Source: Haloarcula argentinensis DSM 12282 (GTDB lineage: Archaea; Halobacteriota; Halobacteria; Halobacteriales; Haloarculaceae). Taken from it: 64,000 bases of DNA. The translations under genes and the position numbers were made by a program. A model generated the notes under the pieces. It had not been told where the DNA came from, made no database searches, and worked only from the letters and a program-made list of their open reading frames with translations. The stretch is taken from positions 62,001-126,000 of the forward strand of contig AOLX01000025.1 in assembly GCA_000336895.1 (NCBI GenBank), given 5' to 3'. Below are positions 7,924 to 16,865 of this stretch, piece after piece. The stretch's first letter is position 1. Each line of letters begins with the position of its first letter.

Positions 7924-8757
7924 TCAGCTCGACTGGTCGATTGTCACCACGCCCTCGCCCGTCGCCACGTTGTACCGTGTCGACGGGTCGACGGTCAGGC
8001 TGACGACACCGCTGTCGAGGGCGTCAGGACGCTCGAACCTGACGACTGTCGACCGAGCAGTGAAATCACTGGTGTACACGCAGGGCTGCGTGTAACAGCC
8101 GAACGCGTGGATGCCGTCCGCCGTCTCTTCGATTCGTTTCAAGTGGGGTACGATAGACCCGGAGCCCCAGCCGGTCTGGACGACGAGGACGGCGTGGCTC
8201 TCGAAGTCAGTGTCGGCAGCGAGGCTGTACGCGTCACCGCTGTCGTTCTCGAACCGTTCGATGTCCTCGGCCTCCGTCAGCAGTGTCGCATAGAACTGGT
8301 CGCCGCTGTCGTCCGGGGCGCGCGCCAGTCCTTCTTCGGCAAACAGCGTCCCTCGGGTCGACGCCTGCTCGAACGACAGCGATGGCTTGGCTGGCATATT
8401 CGCGCAGAGATACAGCGGGTCGCGGTCGCCCTCGCCGGAATCGTCGACGTTGCACTCGATATCCTTGACCTCATATGGCGGTGTGTCGACTCTGTCCAGA
8501 CCGTCTGGCAGCCCATCTAACGCGTCCGTCGGCGTTTCCTCGGTGGGCGTCTCCGTGTCTTCGTCGTCGGTAGCTGTCTCCGTACTTTTGTCGTCCGTTG
8601 GCGTCTCAGTATCGGTAGCTGGTGCCGGCGACGAATCCGTGCGTCTTTCCGCGCCGCCGCCGCTGCCGCTGTTCTCGCCCGATTCGAGACACCCACTCAG
8701 GGAACCGATGGCCATGCTCCCGATCAGTCCTATGGTCGCTCGTCGCGTCCGTTTCAT
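7924..8757 (-). CDS. Secreted lipoprotein with Asp/Thr-rich linker
   Basis: 277 residues. The N-terminus carries RTRR and a hydrophobic stretch ending in the lipobox LSGC (Cys23), so export (probably by Tat) and lipid anchoring are expected. A low-complexity linker of Glu, Thr, Asp and Ser (about 28-80) follows, and then a ~190-residue globular domain with four cysteines, including CNVDDSGEGDRDPLYLC and CYTQPC, which may form disulfides outside the cell. No family recognised. It stops 40 bases upstream of the CopD-like gene start on the same strand. Confidence 0.75.
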   Translation of the reverse strand: MKRTRRATIGLIGSMAIGSLSGCLESGENSGSGGGAERRTDSSPAPATDTETPTDDKSTETATDDEDTETPTEETPTDALDGLPDGLDRVDTPPYEVKDIECNVDDSGEGDRDPLYLCANMPAKPSLSFEQASTRGTLFAEEGLARAPDDSGDQFYATLLTEAEDIERFENDSGDAYSLAADTDFESHAVLVVQTGWGSGSIVPHLKRIEETADGIHAFGCYTQPCVYTSDFTARSTVVRFERPDALDSGVVSLTVDPSTRYNVATGEGVVTIDQSS

Positions 8758-8927
8758 ACGACTCGCTTCCCGTGGTGCGGGTGTATTCCTTCTGTTCGCT
8801 CAAAACCGCGTTGTAGTTGTCATGGGCTGTGTTCACGCCCGATGCCCCCACCCGGTGCGATGTCGCCCGCCGATAGACCCTTGCGGGGCAAGCGGCTACG
8901 AACGAACGTGCTGATTCGCGTCTCCCC

Positions 8928-9086
8928 ATGATACCACCGCTCGTCCGCCGCTGTCCGGAGTGCCGCCACGTGACCTGGAGCCGTCGGTTCGCTGCCGTCG
9001 ACGACGGCGAGCGCGGCTCGCGGCTCGTCGAATGTCCCGCCTGCGGACACCGGTTCTCAACAGTCGACGCGCCATGGTTGCAGTAA
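8928..9086 (+). CDS. Zinc-ribbon microprotein, 52 residues
   Basis: A short gene missed by length cut-offs. It encodes MIPPLVRRCPECRHVTWSRR and continues to a second knuckle VECPACGHRF, giving four cysteines at 9, 12, 36 and 39, a complete C4 zinc ribbon. Small single-zinc-ribbon proteins are common in haloarchaea, and several affect biofilm or stress phenotypes, but this one cannot be assigned a role. The stop is 31 bases before the end of the convergent gene at 9118. Confidence 0.7.
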   Translation: MIPPLVRRCPECRHVTWSRRFAAVDDGERGSRLVECPACGHRFSTVDAPWLQ

Positions 9087-9117
9087 GTCAGCTTGTCAAA
9101 GTCAGTTCGGTAACTGC

Positions 9118-9768
9118 CTACACTACGTCGCCTCGCACCGTCGCTCCCTCCTGCTGTGCCCGGTACTCTTTGACCGCGTCGGCGGCGTCGCCGGCCTCCG
9201 TCTCGTCCATCCCGAGCATCGACAGCGACTGGGTCAGCGTCGGGAAGACGAACTCGTTGTCACGGAGCTTCTGGAACGCGTCGGGCGACCGTTCGCCGTC
9301 GAGCCACAGGCAGGCCCCGCGGGGGTCCAGAATCTGCTCGTAGTCGTTTCGCATCTTTGCACCCTTGAGCCGCTGGGTGACGTTGTCCTCGAAGGAGGCG
9401 TTGCACACTTCCAGATGGACCGGTTCGTCGTCGTTCAGGAGGTGAGCGGCGAGACACTTCTCGGGGGCGGCGTGTCCGTTGGCGTTCGCGCGGATGTACT
9501 CGGGATGTTCGTCGGCCCACGCGGCCCGGACGGTCTTGCCGACGCCGTCGACGCCGTGGCTGCGCTGGAACTCCTCGGCACGCTCCGGGGCGTCCTTGAA
9601 CAGGATGTCCTTGGTGACGTACACGTCCAGCCGCTCGACCGGGTCCAGCCCGAGCGCCACGTCGCCGTACACCCACACCTCCCGGACCGGGACCGGCATC
9701 GTCTCGTCCTCGACCGTGGCGACGATTTCTTCGACCCGCTCGACTGCCTCCGGACGGTCCAGCCTCAT
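9118..9768 (-). CDS. Conserved haloarchaeal protein, possibly nucleotidyltransferase-related
   Basis: 216 residues, soluble and acidic. The segment VREVWVYGDVALGLDPVERLDVYV (residues ~28-51) has the look of a minimal nucleotidyltransferase core (hydrophobic strand, G-D/S-x-A-x-G, then an acidic strand), but the usual GSxxxG-DxD signature is not intact, so activity is doubtful. A histidine- and cysteine-containing middle (HAAPEKCLAAHLLNDDEPVH) follows. I do not recognise the family with confidence. It is convergent with the zinc-ribbon gene. Confidence 0.65.
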   Translation of the reverse strand: MRLDRPEAVERVEEIVATVEDETMPVPVREVWVYGDVALGLDPVERLDVYVTKDILFKDAPERAEEFQRSHGVDGVGKTVRAAWADEHPEYIRANANGHAAPEKCLAAHLLNDDEPVHLEVCNASFEDNVTQRLKGAKMRNDYEQILDPRGACLWLDGERSPDAFQKLRDNEFVFPTLTQSLSMLGMDETEAGDAADAVKEYRAQQEGATVRGDVV

Positions 9769-9869
9769 TGCCTGTCCTACTACGTGCGCGGCCTAAACGC
9801 TGACTCTCCGTGCCCGTCACGTCGCGTGTCGCCATGCCGGGGTGGCCCATCCATGCCCCGCTGTGGTGG

Positions 9870-11348
9870 TCAGTCCCGGACGTGGTCGGCAGCGATTTCG
9901 CTCCCTTTGACACAGGCGACGGTGCCAAGGCCCGGCCACGTAGTGTCGCCGGCGAGGTAGAACCCCTCGACGCCCACGTCCTGTGGCACAGCCCCCTGAT
10001 TCGCGTTTGCCGGCGTCTGCCTGTATCCCCCGACGGCCCCGCGGGGTCTGTTCGTGAACTGTTCGTAGGTGGCCGGCGTCGCCATCTCGGAGACGACCGG
10101 ATCGGTCCCGAGGTCGGGATAGACGGTCCGGCCGCCTGCCAGTAGTCGCTCGCGGGCGGCTGCCTTCTCCTCCTCGTAGGTCGCCTCGTCAAGGTCCTGC
10201 CACGGCTCGACAGCGCAGTGGGTGGACAGCATGACTGCCCGGTGGCCTGCCGGTGCGCTCACGTCGTCGCCCGGCGCGGAGACGGAGACGAACATGTTGT
10301 TCCCGTTGCCGAGCGGTTCGTCGTAGGCCCGCAGAATCTGGTGGTGCGTCCGCTCGCGGCCGTCGACCTCGGCTTCCGGGACGCCGAGAAATAGCATGAG
10401 TGCGCTCCCCTCGTGGGTTTGCAGCATCGAGCAGTATTCGTCGAGTCTATCACCGACGACCGTTGGCGCGAGGCTTCTGGTAACGGGGACCGGGACAGTG
10501 CTGACGACCTGGTCTGCGTGAACCGGGCCAGCCGTCGAGTCGATACGGAAGTCGCCGCCGGTTCTGGTGACTGACCTGACAGTGCGGCCTGTCTCGACTC
10601 GCCCACCGATGTCCGTGTACTGGTCGACGAAGGACTGCCAGAAGCCGTACATCCCGCCGGTCGCTCGGCCCAGCCCTGTCCGACGGATCGTCACCCCGAG
10701 GACCGCGTTCAACAGCGGCGCGTCGTCGAGCGCAGCATGGACTGTATCCTCGACGAGCATCGAGACGACTGCTCGGAGCGGTCGGTCGTCGTACACGTCG
10801 TGGGCGCGCATCGCGTCGGCCATCGTCCAGCGGAGGTATCTGATCAGCGGCAGGTCCCGAAAGCCGACTGCACTGGCGTTCCGAACGAGGTCGCCAACGC
10901 TCTGTATCGGCATCTTGACGTCTGTTCTGGTAAGGCGCCAGAGCCGCGCTGAGAGGTCGTCGATGAAGTCGTAGAACGCCAGATGTCGCTCGTCGTCGCC
11001 GAGTTTCGTGCGCCGCTCGGCGTCCCAGTCAGCCTGATCACGGTACAGCGTCACTGTTCGGTCCGGCAGCCAGACGTCGTAGGCGTCCTGTATCGCCATT
11101 TCTGGGGGATCGAAGCCGACAGCCGACAACAGCTGGCCACCGACACCCTCTGGGACGAAATCCACCAGTGTTGTCGCGCCGACATCGAACCGGAACCCTG
11201 CTCGTTCGTAGTAGCCTGCACAGCCACCGATGTTGTGGTGCTGTTCGAGGACAACCGTCGAGTAGCCGTCCGCCTGCAATCGTGCGGCCGTGCTCATCCC
11301 GGCGACACCGCCCCCGATGACGGCCACGTCTGCGGACTCAGTTCCCAT
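9870..11348 (-). CDS. FAD-dependent phytoene desaturase/carotenoid isomerase-family oxidoreductase
   Basis: 492 residues. The N-terminal Rossmann motif VAVIGGGVAGMSTAARL (GxGxxG near 12-17) and VVLEQHHNIGGCAGYY bind FAD. The C-terminal FAD motif is GVEGFYLAGDTTWPGLGTV. This pattern matches the CrtISO/CrtI/retinol saturase superfamily, which desaturates, isomerises or reduces carotenoids. GGCAGYY resembles carotenoid isomerases more than phytoene desaturase. Haloarchaea make bacterioruberin and retinal, so a carotenoid substrate is likely, but no other carotenoid gene is nearby. Start at 11348 (MGTESADVAVIGGG); the longer frame adds 11 residues. Confidence 0.8.
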   Translation of the reverse strand: MGTESADVAVIGGGVAGMSTAARLQADGYSTVVLEQHHNIGGCAGYYERAGFRFDVGATTLVDFVPEGVGGQLLSAVGFDPPEMAIQDAYDVWLPDRTVTLYRDQADWDAERRTKLGDDERHLAFYDFIDDLSARLWRLTRTDVKMPIQSVGDLVRNASAVGFRDLPLIRYLRWTMADAMRAHDVYDDRPLRAVVSMLVEDTVHAALDDAPLLNAVLGVTIRRTGLGRATGGMYGFWQSFVDQYTDIGGRVETGRTVRSVTRTGGDFRIDSTAGPVHADQVVSTVPVPVTRSLAPTVVGDRLDEYCSMLQTHEGSALMLFLGVPEAEVDGRERTHHQILRAYDEPLGNGNNMFVSVSAPGDDVSAPAGHRAVMLSTHCAVEPWQDLDEATYEEEKAAARERLLAGGRTVYPDLGTDPVVSEMATPATYEQFTNRPRGAVGGYRQTPANANQGAVPQDVGVEGFYLAGDTTWPGLGTVACVKGSEIAADHVRD

Positions 11349-11518
11349 GGCTCCCCACCTGTGTGAGTACCCCACACTCAATGGCCGTGGTGAAGACTGT
11401 GACTCGCCCGAGTTCGTTTTTCCGACACAGACTCATTGATTCATCTACATATGTGCCGGTCAAAATAGTACCTACCGGCAGCCAAACACTCAATTGTCAG
11501 TGCAGTGTCCCCGCTGAT

Positions 11519-12544
11519 ATGTCTGATCGCCGAACGCAGTTCCGGGACCTGGCTGAATGGGCCGACGACTCCTCCCCGTTGTACGCCCATCTTTGTCGCG
11601 AGGCGGCGGAAGACAGCGATATCCTCGACATCGCATCGACCGTTCCCGAGGGTCGTCAGGCCCCGCACCTCTTGCTTGCCGCGGTCCACTATCTGCTTGA
11701 CCGGAATCCTGCCCATCGGCTGGCCGAGTACTACCCGAGCATCACCCGGAGGGCGCGTGATCCCGACGATGAGTGCTTTCCAGCCTTCCGCGAGTTCTGT
11801 CTCGACCATGCCGACGACATCCGGCCGCTCCTGCGGACCCGGCGCACGCAGACGAACGCAGTGCGGCGCAGTGCGGTCCTCTACCCGGCCATCTCGCAGG
11901 TGGCCCGCGCCACCGACGGGCCGCTCGCGCTGGTGGAGCTCGGACCGAGCGCCGGCCTGAACCTGCTGTTCGACCGCTACCGCTACGATTACGACGGGCG
12001 CATAGTGGGTAACCGCGACTCGCCGATTACCATCGAGAGCAGCGTCCGACATGACGATCCGCCGCTCCCGGAGACGCCGCCCGCCATCCGCTCCCGGGTC
12101 GGGCTTGACCGCAATCCGCTCGACGTGACCGACGAGGCCGACAGGGACTGGCTCCGCGCACTCGTCTGGCCCGAACACGAGGAGCGGCGCACCGTTTTAG
12201 ACGGTGCACTGACGGTTGCACGGGACGACCCACCTGCGCTTATCGAGGGCGATATGCTCGATGACCTGCCGGCAGTACTCGACGAGATTCCGTCCGACGT
12301 CCCGGTCTGTGTCGTCAACACGCTCGTGCTGTATCAGGTTCCAGCGGAACTGACCGAGGCGTTGACGACGTTGCTCGAAGACCTGATGGCCGACCGGCCG
12401 CTGCACTGGCTCACCGGTCAGCGGGACCTGTCGGGCGGCGAGTCAGTGGGACTGGACTGGAAGCGCTGGGGTGGTGACGGCGTCGAGGCGACCCACCTCG
12501 TCGACTACGAGCCACACGGCGCGTGGCTGTCGTGGCAGCCCTGA
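11519..12544 (+). CDS. DUF2332 family protein
   Basis: 341 residues of the DUF2332 family. The segments RQAPHLLLAAVHYLLDRNP, NAVRRSAVLYPAISQVA and VELGPSAGLNLLFDRY are characteristic. The last looks like a SAM-binding glycine loop, and the protein may be a methyltransferase-like fold; its biochemical role is not established. Start MSDRRTQFRDL at 11519, with 170 bases of promoter region shared with the divergent FAD oxidoreductase. The next gene begins 89 bases downstream on the same strand. Confidence 0.8.
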   Translation: MSDRRTQFRDLAEWADDSSPLYAHLCREAAEDSDILDIASTVPEGRQAPHLLLAAVHYLLDRNPAHRLAEYYPSITRRARDPDDECFPAFREFCLDHADDIRPLLRTRRTQTNAVRRSAVLYPAISQVARATDGPLALVELGPSAGLNLLFDRYRYDYDGRIVGNRDSPITIESSVRHDDPPLPETPPAIRSRVGLDRNPLDVTDEADRDWLRALVWPEHEERRTVLDGALTVARDDPPALIEGDMLDDLPAVLDEIPSDVPVCVVNTLVLYQVPAELTEALTTLLEDLMADRPLHWLTGQRDLSGGESVGLDWKRWGGDGVEATHLVDYEPHGAWLSWQP

Positions 12545-12633
12545 GCGCACGCACGGGCTTGCACGCCGACAACGCGACGGGCGGCTATCGGGCGTTCACC
12601 CGGGCTTATGTCGCCGCCGCGGGAACGTTGCGT

Positions 12634-13332
12634 ATGCAGATTCGCGTGTACGACGAGGGGGCTGCCCGAGACTGCCTCTTCGTCCTCGGCTGGGGGAACC
12701 GGTGTCGACACCGGAACGTTCAGTGGCTCATCGACCAGCTTGCCACGGCGTACTGCGTCCACGCCGTCGAGCTGCCGACACACATCACCGACTACCGGCG
12801 GGAGTGGATCGGCCCGGTTCAGGAGTACATCGCCGACATCGGTGAGTTCGACCTGCTCGGACACAGCGCAGGCGGGCTGACAGCGGCCCATCTCGACGCC
12901 GACGGTATTGGAAACCGGGTGTATCTGAGCCCCTGGTGGGACAGTGACTTTCCGGTTCCAGGGCCGGTGCTCGACGCTATTGCATCGCTCCCGATTACCA
13001 GACCGTTCATTCCTATCGATACGCTGGACGCCGACGCCATCGGCAACCTGGCGACGGCCCAGCAGCTCGCCGACGCCCCGTCATCGGTTTCGCCCGCCTT
13101 CCTCCGGACGGTGTTTCGAGCCCAGCGGTCGCTGCCGCCGGCCCGGGACACCGCCGCGGCGTTTTGCACACTCACGGACGCCGTTGTCGACCCGCGTGCC
13201 GTCGGGGAGCGCTTGCCGGCCGACCGTATCCGACTGTACGACGGCGGCCACGAACTGTTCTCCTCAAGCGGCCGCGAGCACACCGTCGAGACGGTCCTCG
13301 ATGCGTTACAGCGTGGTCCTGACGCGCTGTGA
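12634..13332 (+). CDS. Alpha/beta hydrolase
   Basis: 232-residue alpha/beta-hydrolase fold protein. The nucleophile elbow is GHSAGG (FDLLGHSAGGLTAAH, Ser near residue 81), and the C-terminal histidine is in LYDGGHELFSSSGREH, with Asp candidates in between. The N-terminal LFVLGWGNRCRHRN probably carries the oxyanion hole. The substrate is unknown. Start at 12634 (MQIRVYDEG) instead of the longer 12523 frame, whose extra 37 residues overlap the end of the DUF2332 gene. Confidence 0.75.
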   Translation: MQIRVYDEGAARDCLFVLGWGNRCRHRNVQWLIDQLATAYCVHAVELPTHITDYRREWIGPVQEYIADIGEFDLLGHSAGGLTAAHLDADGIGNRVYLSPWWDSDFPVPGPVLDAIASLPITRPFIPIDTLDADAIGNLATAQQLADAPSSVSPAFLRTVFRAQRSLPPARDTAAAFCTLTDAVVDPRAVGERLPADRIRLYDGGHELFSSSGREHTVETVLDALQRGPDAL

Positions 13333-13420
13333 ACGGCGTCTCTAGTGAAATCGCTGTAAGCCGCCGTGCCGGACCCGAGACGAAACCCTCTCACCATTGC
13401 GGCCACGACTACTCGCTACG

Positions 13421-14416
13421 ATGGAGTGCGACAAATGCGGCGAGAACGCGGTGTTACACGCGGCCTATTCCGGGCTTCACCTCTGTGAGTCTCATCTCTG
13501 CCGAGCGGTCACGAAACGGGTTCGCCGTCGCATCCGCGAGGACGGCCTCGTGTCCGACGACGCCACGGTCGAGGACCCTGAGACGTGGGTCATCGGACTC
13601 TCTGGCGGCAAAGACAGCGTCGTTCTCACGCAGATTCTGCACGACACGTTCGCCGAAGACCCCCGCATCGAACTGGTCGCCCTTTCTATCCACGAGGGCA
13701 TCGAGGGGTACCGCGACGCGAGCCTGGAGGCCTGCGAGGAACTGACCGATGACCTCGGCATTGAACACGTCACCGTCTCCTACGCCGAAGAGTTCGGCGT
13801 CCAGATGGACGATGTTGTCGAGGACGATCCGGAGGGGATGGCTGCCTGCGCCTACTGTGGCGTGTTCCGCCGTGACCTTCTCTCGAAGTACGCCGAGGAA
13901 CTCGATGCAGATAAACTCCTGACCGGCCACAACCTCGACGACGAGGCCGAGACGGCGCTGATGAACTTCCTCGAAGGCGACATCTCACAGATCGCCAAGC
14001 ATTTCGAGGCGTCGCTGGGTCCGTTCGATTCGTCTGCCGACGCGCCCACCGAGCAGACACGCGAGGCGCAAGACCACCACATCCCACGGGCCAAGCCGCT
14101 CCGTGACATCCCGGAGAAGGAAGTCGCCCTGTACGCTCGCTTCCAGGACCTCCCGGCACACATCACCGAATGCCCCCACGCCGAGGAGGCCTACCGCGGC
14201 GAGATACAGGAGCTTATGCTCGGACTGGAGGAGAATCACCCCGGCACACGCCACTCGATTATGGCCGGCTACGAGAAGCTCGCGGCGCTGGCTGCCGACA
14301 CCTACGGCGGCGAGAACGGCGACACTGACTACGGCGAGTGTGAGAACTGCGGCGCACCGACGGCGCGGGATCTCTGTCGAAAGTGCAATCTGCTGGACGC
14401 CCTGGAAGCAGTCTGA
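13421..14416 (+). CDS. ncsA: tRNA 2-thiolation protein NcsA (TtuA/CTU1 family)
   Basis: 331-residue PP-loop ATPase that activates U34 of Lys, Glu and Gln tRNAs for 2-thiouridine formation, with sulfur delivered by ubiquitin-like SAMP proteins in haloarchaea. An N-terminal zinc finger (CDKC, CESHLC) is followed by the PP-loop GLSGGKDSVVL (residues 59-69), the active-site CAYC (143-146), GHNLDDEAET, and a C-terminal zinc knuckle CENC/CRKC. All motifs are intact. The start MECDKCG places the first cysteine at residue 3, as usual for the family. Confidence 0.93.
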   Translation: MECDKCGENAVLHAAYSGLHLCESHLCRAVTKRVRRRIREDGLVSDDATVEDPETWVIGLSGGKDSVVLTQILHDTFAEDPRIELVALSIHEGIEGYRDASLEACEELTDDLGIEHVTVSYAEEFGVQMDDVVEDDPEGMAACAYCGVFRRDLLSKYAEELDADKLLTGHNLDDEAETALMNFLEGDISQIAKHFEASLGPFDSSADAPTEQTREAQDHHIPRAKPLRDIPEKEVALYARFQDLPAHITECPHAEEAYRGEIQELMLGLEENHPGTRHSIMAGYEKLAALAADTYGGENGDTDYGECENCGAPTARDLCRKCNLLDALEAV

Positions 14417-14496
14417 CGCGTTCGCCGTTTCTGTCTGACACCGCGAGTCGTTGTCTGCTACTTCGCTGAACCCATCGCTCGTGGCCGTAGAACCCG

Positions 14497-14502
14497 AAAA
14501 AA
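14497..14502 (-). terminator. T-tract terminator downstream of ftsZ2
   Basis: Six consecutive T on the minus strand begin 16 bases after the ftsZ2 stop, in the 100-base gap between the convergent ftsZ2 and ncsA genes. Archaeal RNA polymerase terminates on such tracts. Confidence 0.5.
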
Positions 14503-14517
14503 GAACCGTGGACGTCG

Positions 14518-15756
14518 CTACTTGTTCGTCCGGATGACGTCGAGTCCGTTGTTCTTCTCGCGCTGGTCCTGTCCACCGTCAGTCTCGCTGTAGCCGGTGG
14601 TGCGACCGCCGCTGTTCTGACTCCCGCTGTTCGGAGCGGGGCTGTCGAAGCTTTCGACGTTGTCGGACGCGTCGAAGGACGTGTCGTCGCCGACTTCCTG
14701 AATCGCCTCGCGGGACTTGTTGGCCTGCTTCTGGGTTGTCGGGCCGAGCACCTGCGCGGACTGGACGCCGGTCATGATGGCCATGACCCGCACCTTGCCC
14801 TTGTACTCTTCCTGAATCCGTGCGCCCCAGATGACGTTGGCATCGGCTTCAAGCCGCTCGGTGATGTTCTGTGCGATGCCCTCGGCCTCCTTCAGCGTGA
14901 GGTCCGGACCGCCGGTGATGTGGACCAGGCCACCGCTCGCGCCGCGGTAGTCCACGTCAAGCAGCGGGTGGTTCATCGCGTCCTTGACGACCTCTTCGGT
15001 CTTGTTCTTGTCCTGGGTCTCGCCGACCAGCATCACCGCAACGCCGCCCTGATTCATGATCGATGTCATGTCGGCGTAGTCGAGGTTGATGAGGCTCGGC
15101 TGGGTGATGGTCTCTGAGATACCCTTGACAGTCTCGGCGATGATCTGGTCCATCACGGAGAACGCCTTACCGATCGGCAGGTTCGGGACGTAATCGAGCA
15201 GCCGGTTGTTGTCCAGCACGATGATGGAGTCCGCTTCGTTGCGGAGCTTCTCCAGCCCTTCCTCGGCCTTGACCGTGCGGGCCCGCTCAACGTTGAACGG
15301 CGTCGAGACCATGCCGACGACGATTGCGCCCTGTTCCTTGGCGATCTTCGAGACGACGGGGGCGGCACCCGTCCCGGTTCCGCCACCCATGCCGGCGGTT
15401 ACGAACACGAGGTCAGCGTCGCCCAGCACTTCCTTGATAGTCCCCTGTGCCATCTCCGTGGCGCGCTCGCCCATCGACGGGTCACCGCCGGCACCGAGGC
15501 CGTTGGTGAGGGACTTGCCGACCAGAATCTTCGTGTCGGCTTCGATCATCTTGAGGTGCTGTTTGTCCGTGTTGATGGCCACGGTGTCGGCGCCCTCGAC
15601 GCCGATGTTGTACAGGCGGTTGACCGTGTTGTTGCCAGCGCCACCACAGCCGACGATGACGATGCGCGGGTCGCCGAACCCGTCGACGTCTTCGTCGGAC
15701 ATCTTCTTCTTTTCTTGCTCGTCGCGTTCGAGGGCCTCGTTGACGATATCCTGCAT
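14518..15756 (-). CDS. ftsZ2: Tubulin-like cell division protein FtsZ (FtsZ2 type)
   Basis: 412-residue tubulin-superfamily GTPase that assembles at mid-cell. The GTP-binding signature GGGTGTG is at residues 124-130, the catalytic T7 loop NLDYADM at 224-230, and [14 protein letters not shown] at the N-terminus. The start [11 protein letters not shown] and the preceding cdrS gene identify it as FtsZ2, the haloarchaeal paralog tied to constriction, rather than FtsZ1. The last ~80 residues are a polar Ser/Asn/Gly-rich tail ending GLDVIRTNK, a likely partner-binding peptide. The ATG lies 2 bases after the cdrS stop, so translation is probably coupled. Confidence 0.95.
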   Translation of the reverse strand: MQDIVNEALERDEQEKKKMSDEDVDGFGDPRIVIVGCGGAGNNTVNRLYNIGVEGADTVAINTDKQHLKMIEADTKILVGKSLTNGLGAGGDPSMGERATEMAQGTIKEVLGDADLVFVTAGMGGGTGTGAAPVVSKIAKEQGAIVVGMVSTPFNVERARTVKAEEGLEKLRNEADSIIVLDNNRLLDYVPNLPIGKAFSVMDQIIAETVKGISETITQPSLINLDYADMTSIMNQGGVAVMLVGETQDKNKTEEVVKDAMNHPLLDVDYRGASGGLVHITGGPDLTLKEAEGIAQNITERLEADANVIWGARIQEEYKGKVRVMAIMTGVQSAQVLGPTTQKQANKSREAIQEVGDDTSFDASDNVESFDSPAPNSGSQNSGGRTTGYSETDGGQDQREKNNGLDVIRTNK

Positions 15757-15758
15757 CG

Positions 15759-15935
15759 TTACACCTTGGCCCAGGACCGCTTCTTTTCGGAGGCCTGTTC
15801 GGAGCCTTCCTCGGCGAGCATCTCCCGAACCGCCGAGCGAATCGCTTCGCTCCGATTGGGGTACTCGCCCGTCTCGACCATCTGTTCGACCTCTTCAATC
15901 TGCTGCTTCGGAATCCGTAGTGTCACACGCTCCAT
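15759..15935 (-). CDS. cdrS: Ribbon-helix-helix cell-division regulator CdrS
   Basis: 58-residue ribbon-helix-helix DNA-binding protein, too short for most length cut-offs. The ribbon strand is [15 protein letters not shown], and the helix pair follows with [18 protein letters not shown], a textbook RHH. In Halobacterium and Haloferax the homolog CdrS is co-transcribed with ftsZ2 and controls its expression and a wider division regulon. Here cdrS ends 2 bases before ftsZ2. The tail [10 protein letters not shown] is basic. Upstream, a 237-base region holds the candidate promoter and operator elements. Confidence 0.93.
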   Translation of the reverse strand: MERVTLRIPKQQIEEVEQMVETGEYPNRSEAIRSAVREMLAEEGSEQASEKKRSWAKV

Positions 15936-15955
15936 GTTTGGTAGTTTCCCCTTGG

Positions 15956-15963
15956 GTAAGACG
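15956..15963. promoter_or_regulatory. Half-site copy of the cdrS operator motif
   Basis: GTAAGACG, identical to the left arm of the inverted repeat at 16053-16070, lies 20 bases upstream of the cdrS ATG. It may be a secondary binding site in the 5' leader, or chance. Confidence 0.3.
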
Positions 15964-16052
15964 GCCCGGACGGGATCCGTTTACGCCCCGCACGAGTGTT
16001 TACACAGCGAAACCGCAGTACGAGGGCGGCATCCCCTCGCGTTCGCCGCCGT

Positions 16053-16070
16053 GTAAGACGACCGTCTTAC
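16053..16070. promoter_or_regulatory. Perfect inverted repeat in cdrS-ftsZ2 promoter, candidate operator
   Basis: GTAAGACG-AC-CGTCTTAC has perfect 8-base arms around a 2-base spacer, the geometry bound by ribbon-helix-helix dimers. On the minus strand it lies just downstream of TATA-like runs (gtttattc at about 16075-16082 and ttttaata at 16095-16103), where it could block or guide transcription of cdrS-ftsZ2. Confidence 0.5.
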
Positions 16071-16172
16071 GCAGAATAAACCACTGACCCTGATGTATTA
16101 AAACTTACGGGCAGTGTCATACACTTTCCCGTTTACGGCGTTTGAGGGCGTGTAACGCGTGCAAACGCTAGT

Positions 16173-16799
16173 TTAGGTCTGATCAAGTACATCCGCCGCG
16201 GGCGTTCGTCTGCCACAACCCGGGCAGAAACCCCAGTCCGATCGGATCTCATCGCCGCAATCACAGAACACCCGGCGGGATGCCTTCTCACCGCAGTTCG
16301 GGCAGTAAACGTGGTCAGAACCTAGGTTTTCACCACATTGTGCGCACGTCTTACGTTCTTCCACCTCGGTTCTGTCCCGTGTTTCCGCTTCTGTCTTACG
16401 CCCGCTCGTATCAGACGCTTGACTTTCGTCGTGGGACCGCCCGCTCTCGGTACTTGCACCTCGGTCAGTGGTGCGCCGTCGTTCGGTTTCGGCGTTCGCT
16501 GCCCCTGCGCTTACGCCGTCTAACGAGATGTTTACGTTGACATCCTGCGGCTGCGAAGGTGGGCGTTGCGTCTGCAGTCGGTCGGCGATGATGCTGTCGA
16601 CGCGTTCTTCGATGAGTTCGTCGATCGTCTCGGCGTCGGTCACTGACTCTGACGCCGACGACGATGGCTCCGACGCTGACGGTGACGCGTCTCCGAGGTA
16701 CTCCCGGAGCGCCTCACGCATGACCTCGCTCTTCGAGGCGTCGAACGCCTCGAGTTGGTCGATGAGGTCATCGTCAGCACGGAACGTTATTTTACTCAT
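16173..16799 (-). CDS. cdrL: Ribbon-helix-helix/zinc-ribbon regulator CdrL
   Basis: 208 residues. An N-terminal RHH domain (residues 1-36, KITFRADDDLIDQLEAFDAS then KSEVMREALREYL) is joined by a long low-complexity Ser/Glu/Arg-rich linker to a double zinc ribbon (Cys 152, 155, 166, 169 and 179, 181, 192, 195). This is the architecture of CdrL, the longer partner encoded next to cdrS-ftsZ2 in haloarchaea. It lies 237 bases upstream of cdrS on the same strand with its own promoter. By analogy it acts on the cdrS-ftsZ2 promoter; that link is inferred here. Confidence 0.88.
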   Translation of the reverse strand: MSKITFRADDDLIDQLEAFDASKSEVMREALREYLGDASPSASEPSSSASESVTDAETIDELIEERVDSIIADRLQTQRPPSQPQDVNVNISLDGVSAGAANAETERRRTTDRGASTESGRSHDESQASDTSGRKTEAETRDRTEVEERKTCAQCGENLGSDHVYCPNCGEKASRRVFCDCGDEIRSDWGFCPGCGRRTPAADVLDQT

Positions 16800-16815
16800 C
16801 GGGCTCGATGAAGGT

Positions 16816-16842
16816 ATTATACAGGCTGGTATTTTAATCTTC
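16816..16842 (-). promoter_or_regulatory. Promoter of cdrL
   Basis: Two TATA-like runs precede the cdrL ATG on the minus strand: gtataata centred near 16820 (about 21 bases before the start) and attaaaata near 16838. The second would give a short leader. Confidence 0.5.
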
Positions 16843-16851
16843 CCGCGCTGT

Positions 16852-16865
16852 CTGACGCCCGTCAG
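16852..16865. repeat. Inverted repeat upstream of cdrL TATA box
   Basis: CTGACG-CC-CGTCAG, perfect 6-base arms with a 2-base spacer, sits just upstream of the cdrL TATA runs. Tandem copies of TCAGACG follow at 16952-16958 and 16961-16967. The same arm-spacer geometry as the cdrS site suggests an RHH-protein operator. Confidence 0.35.
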
